NCBI GenBank assembly: GCA_023705905.1
Contig: BPTK01000003.1
Location: forward strand, 1-42,617
DNA length: 42,617 nucleotides
Source: Candidatus Heimdallarchaeota archaeon
GTDB lineage: Archaea; Asgardarchaeota; Heimdallarchaeia; Heimdallarchaeales; Heimdallarchaeaceae
Reading direction: 5' to 3'
Shown one piece after another: positions 42,104 through 42,617 of this stretch. Position numbers and translations under genes: made by a program. Within the stretch, counting starts at the first letter, position 1, and each line of letters opens with the position of its first letter. The notes beneath the pieces were generated by a model that saw only the letters and a list, made by a program, of their open reading frames with translations, was not told the DNA's origin and searched no databases.

Positions 42104-42617
42104 GACCAGGAAATGCAAATTATATGACCTTTTTAGCTAAAGCTGATGGTAGGTTTGACCTAAGTTTCCTTCTAAAAAATCATCCAAGGATTACAGGGGA
42201 ACTTATTTTTTCAAAAAGAGTAAGAGAATACCTAATAAATGGGGCAAAAATCAGATGTCTAAGTATAAGGAGTGAACCACCTCCTGGATACAAGATACGC
42301 GTCTATGTAGCTCTCGAAGGACCTGAAGAAATTTTTCTAAATTATAGGTTAGTAGAAGAGTTTCTGAAAGTCATCAAGTCGCCAAAAACTGATTTTGTTG
42401 GCTTAGATGTAAACCGTATAGGCAATTATATGTTAGCTCTTTCAAATGAAGTGAAATTACCAAAAAAATACAAGGTTCTTTTTGAAAGATATAGAATATT
42501 AGATACAAAGAAAATACCGGAATTGCACCGCAATTTAACACTTAAAGCAAAAAAGAAGGAAATAGTAAGTTATTATAAAACAAAAGGAGAACTCAATCGA
42601 ATTCACAAACGAAAAAA
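42100..42617 (+). CDS. RuvC-like (TnpB/Cas12/OrfB superfamily) C-terminal half, truncated by window edge
   Basis: Begins at ATG 42100 overlapping the previous stop (ATGA), but its frame is open back to 42043. It runs to the right edge without a stop (172 codons seen). After a beta-rich wedge-like part (KIRVYVALEGPEE) comes FVGLDVNRIGNYMLAL, matching the RuvC-I motif with catalytic Asp (residue 103 from this ATG). Then KKIPELHRNL and YYKTKGELNRIHKRK resemble the helical stretch following RuvC-I in TnpB proteins. RuvC-II/III and the zinc ribbon would lie beyond the window. Members are RNA-guided DNA nucleases, often carried by IS200/IS605 or IS607 elements. Confidence 0.6.
   Translation, partial: MRPGNANYMTFLAKADGRFDLSFLLKNHPRITGELIFSKRVREYLINGAKIRCLSIRSEPPPGYKIRVYVALEGPEEIFLNYRLVEEFLKVIKSPKTDFVGLDVNRIGNYMLALSNEVKLPKKYKVLFERYRILDTKKIPELHRNLTLKAKKKEIVSYYKTKGELNRIHKRK

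Overview
The window is AT-rich archaeal chromosome. Evidence for this includes Spt5, Sec61-gamma/SecE, uL11, an LSm-eL37 pair, the RNase P subunit Rpp21, Nep1, a CRM/YhbY protein, archaeal-type AcnX phosphomevalonate dehydratase, ADP-forming acyl-CoA synthetase, form III RuBisCO with ribose-1,5-bisphosphate isomerase, and tRNA genes with bulge-helix-bulge-type introns. A ZPR1 zinc-finger protein, a roadblock/LC7 protein, a longin-like small protein, a solenoid/beta-sandwich/coiled-coil protein, bacterial-type PlsY and a LipB-LipA pair together resemble Asgard archaea, perhaps a Heimdallarchaeia-like lineage. That lineage call is inference, since no phylogeny was run. All seven tRNA genes encode their CCA end.

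Layout. 1-3.65 kb (minus): an edge-truncated Pro/Glu-repeat protein, a 770-aa membrane protein and a small longin-like protein, none firmly assignable. 3.75-4.07 kb: tRNA-Leu(UAG) and intron-containing tRNA-Glu(UUC). 4.1-7.8 kb: alpha/beta hydrolase, stand-alone Lrp ligand-binding domain, PlsY, a secreted metzincin-like protease. 7.8-11.5 kb: tRNA-Pro, then an MBL hydrolase divergent from a TetR regulator and a prolyl oligopeptidase, with two copies of a 22-bp operator-like sequence in the divergent promoter region. 11.6-16.35 kb: a D-cysteine desulfhydrase/ACC-deaminase-like enzyme, an Old-Yellow-Enzyme/SCP2 fusion, an MBL/beta-CASP nuclease. 16.4-18.4 kb: L11-SecE-Spt5 operon (minus), LSm-eL37 and tRNA-Ala (plus). 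18.5-27.9 kb: solenoid/coiled-coil protein, AcnX subunits with a DNA glycosylase, ZPR1, fused ADP-forming acyl-CoA synthetase, Nep1, LipB-LipA. 28-31.4 kb: a CAU tRNA with two introns, a flavodoxin, R15P isomerase plus RuBisCO, two tRNA-Gly genes. 31.4-35.4 kb: FtsZ, an unknown protein, Rpp21-YhbY, a polysaccharide deacetylase. 35.4-40.1 kb: an orphan adenine methyltransferase, roadblock protein, P-loop protein, MsrA and a small protein.

The last 2.3 kb (40.3-42.6 kb) is the least ordinary part. It holds an orphan coding remnant, a small membrane gene broken at a run of seven A's, a 59-aa pilin-like protein on an apparently leaderless transcript, and a 58-nt imperfect hairpin. After these come two overlapping ORFs that read best as one TnpB/Cas12-like (RuvC) protein split by a -1 frame change and cut off by the window edge. 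This is my best candidate for an undescribed mobile or RNA-guided system.

Metabolic sense: RuBisCO with R15P isomerase fits archaeal nucleotide (AMP) salvage, AcnX fits the modified mevalonate route to isoprenoids, the acyl-CoA synthetase fits acetate/acyl-CoA energy metabolism, and LipA/LipB imply a lipoylated complex such as glycine cleavage or a 2-oxoacid dehydrogenase. No rRNA gene or CRISPR array was seen.
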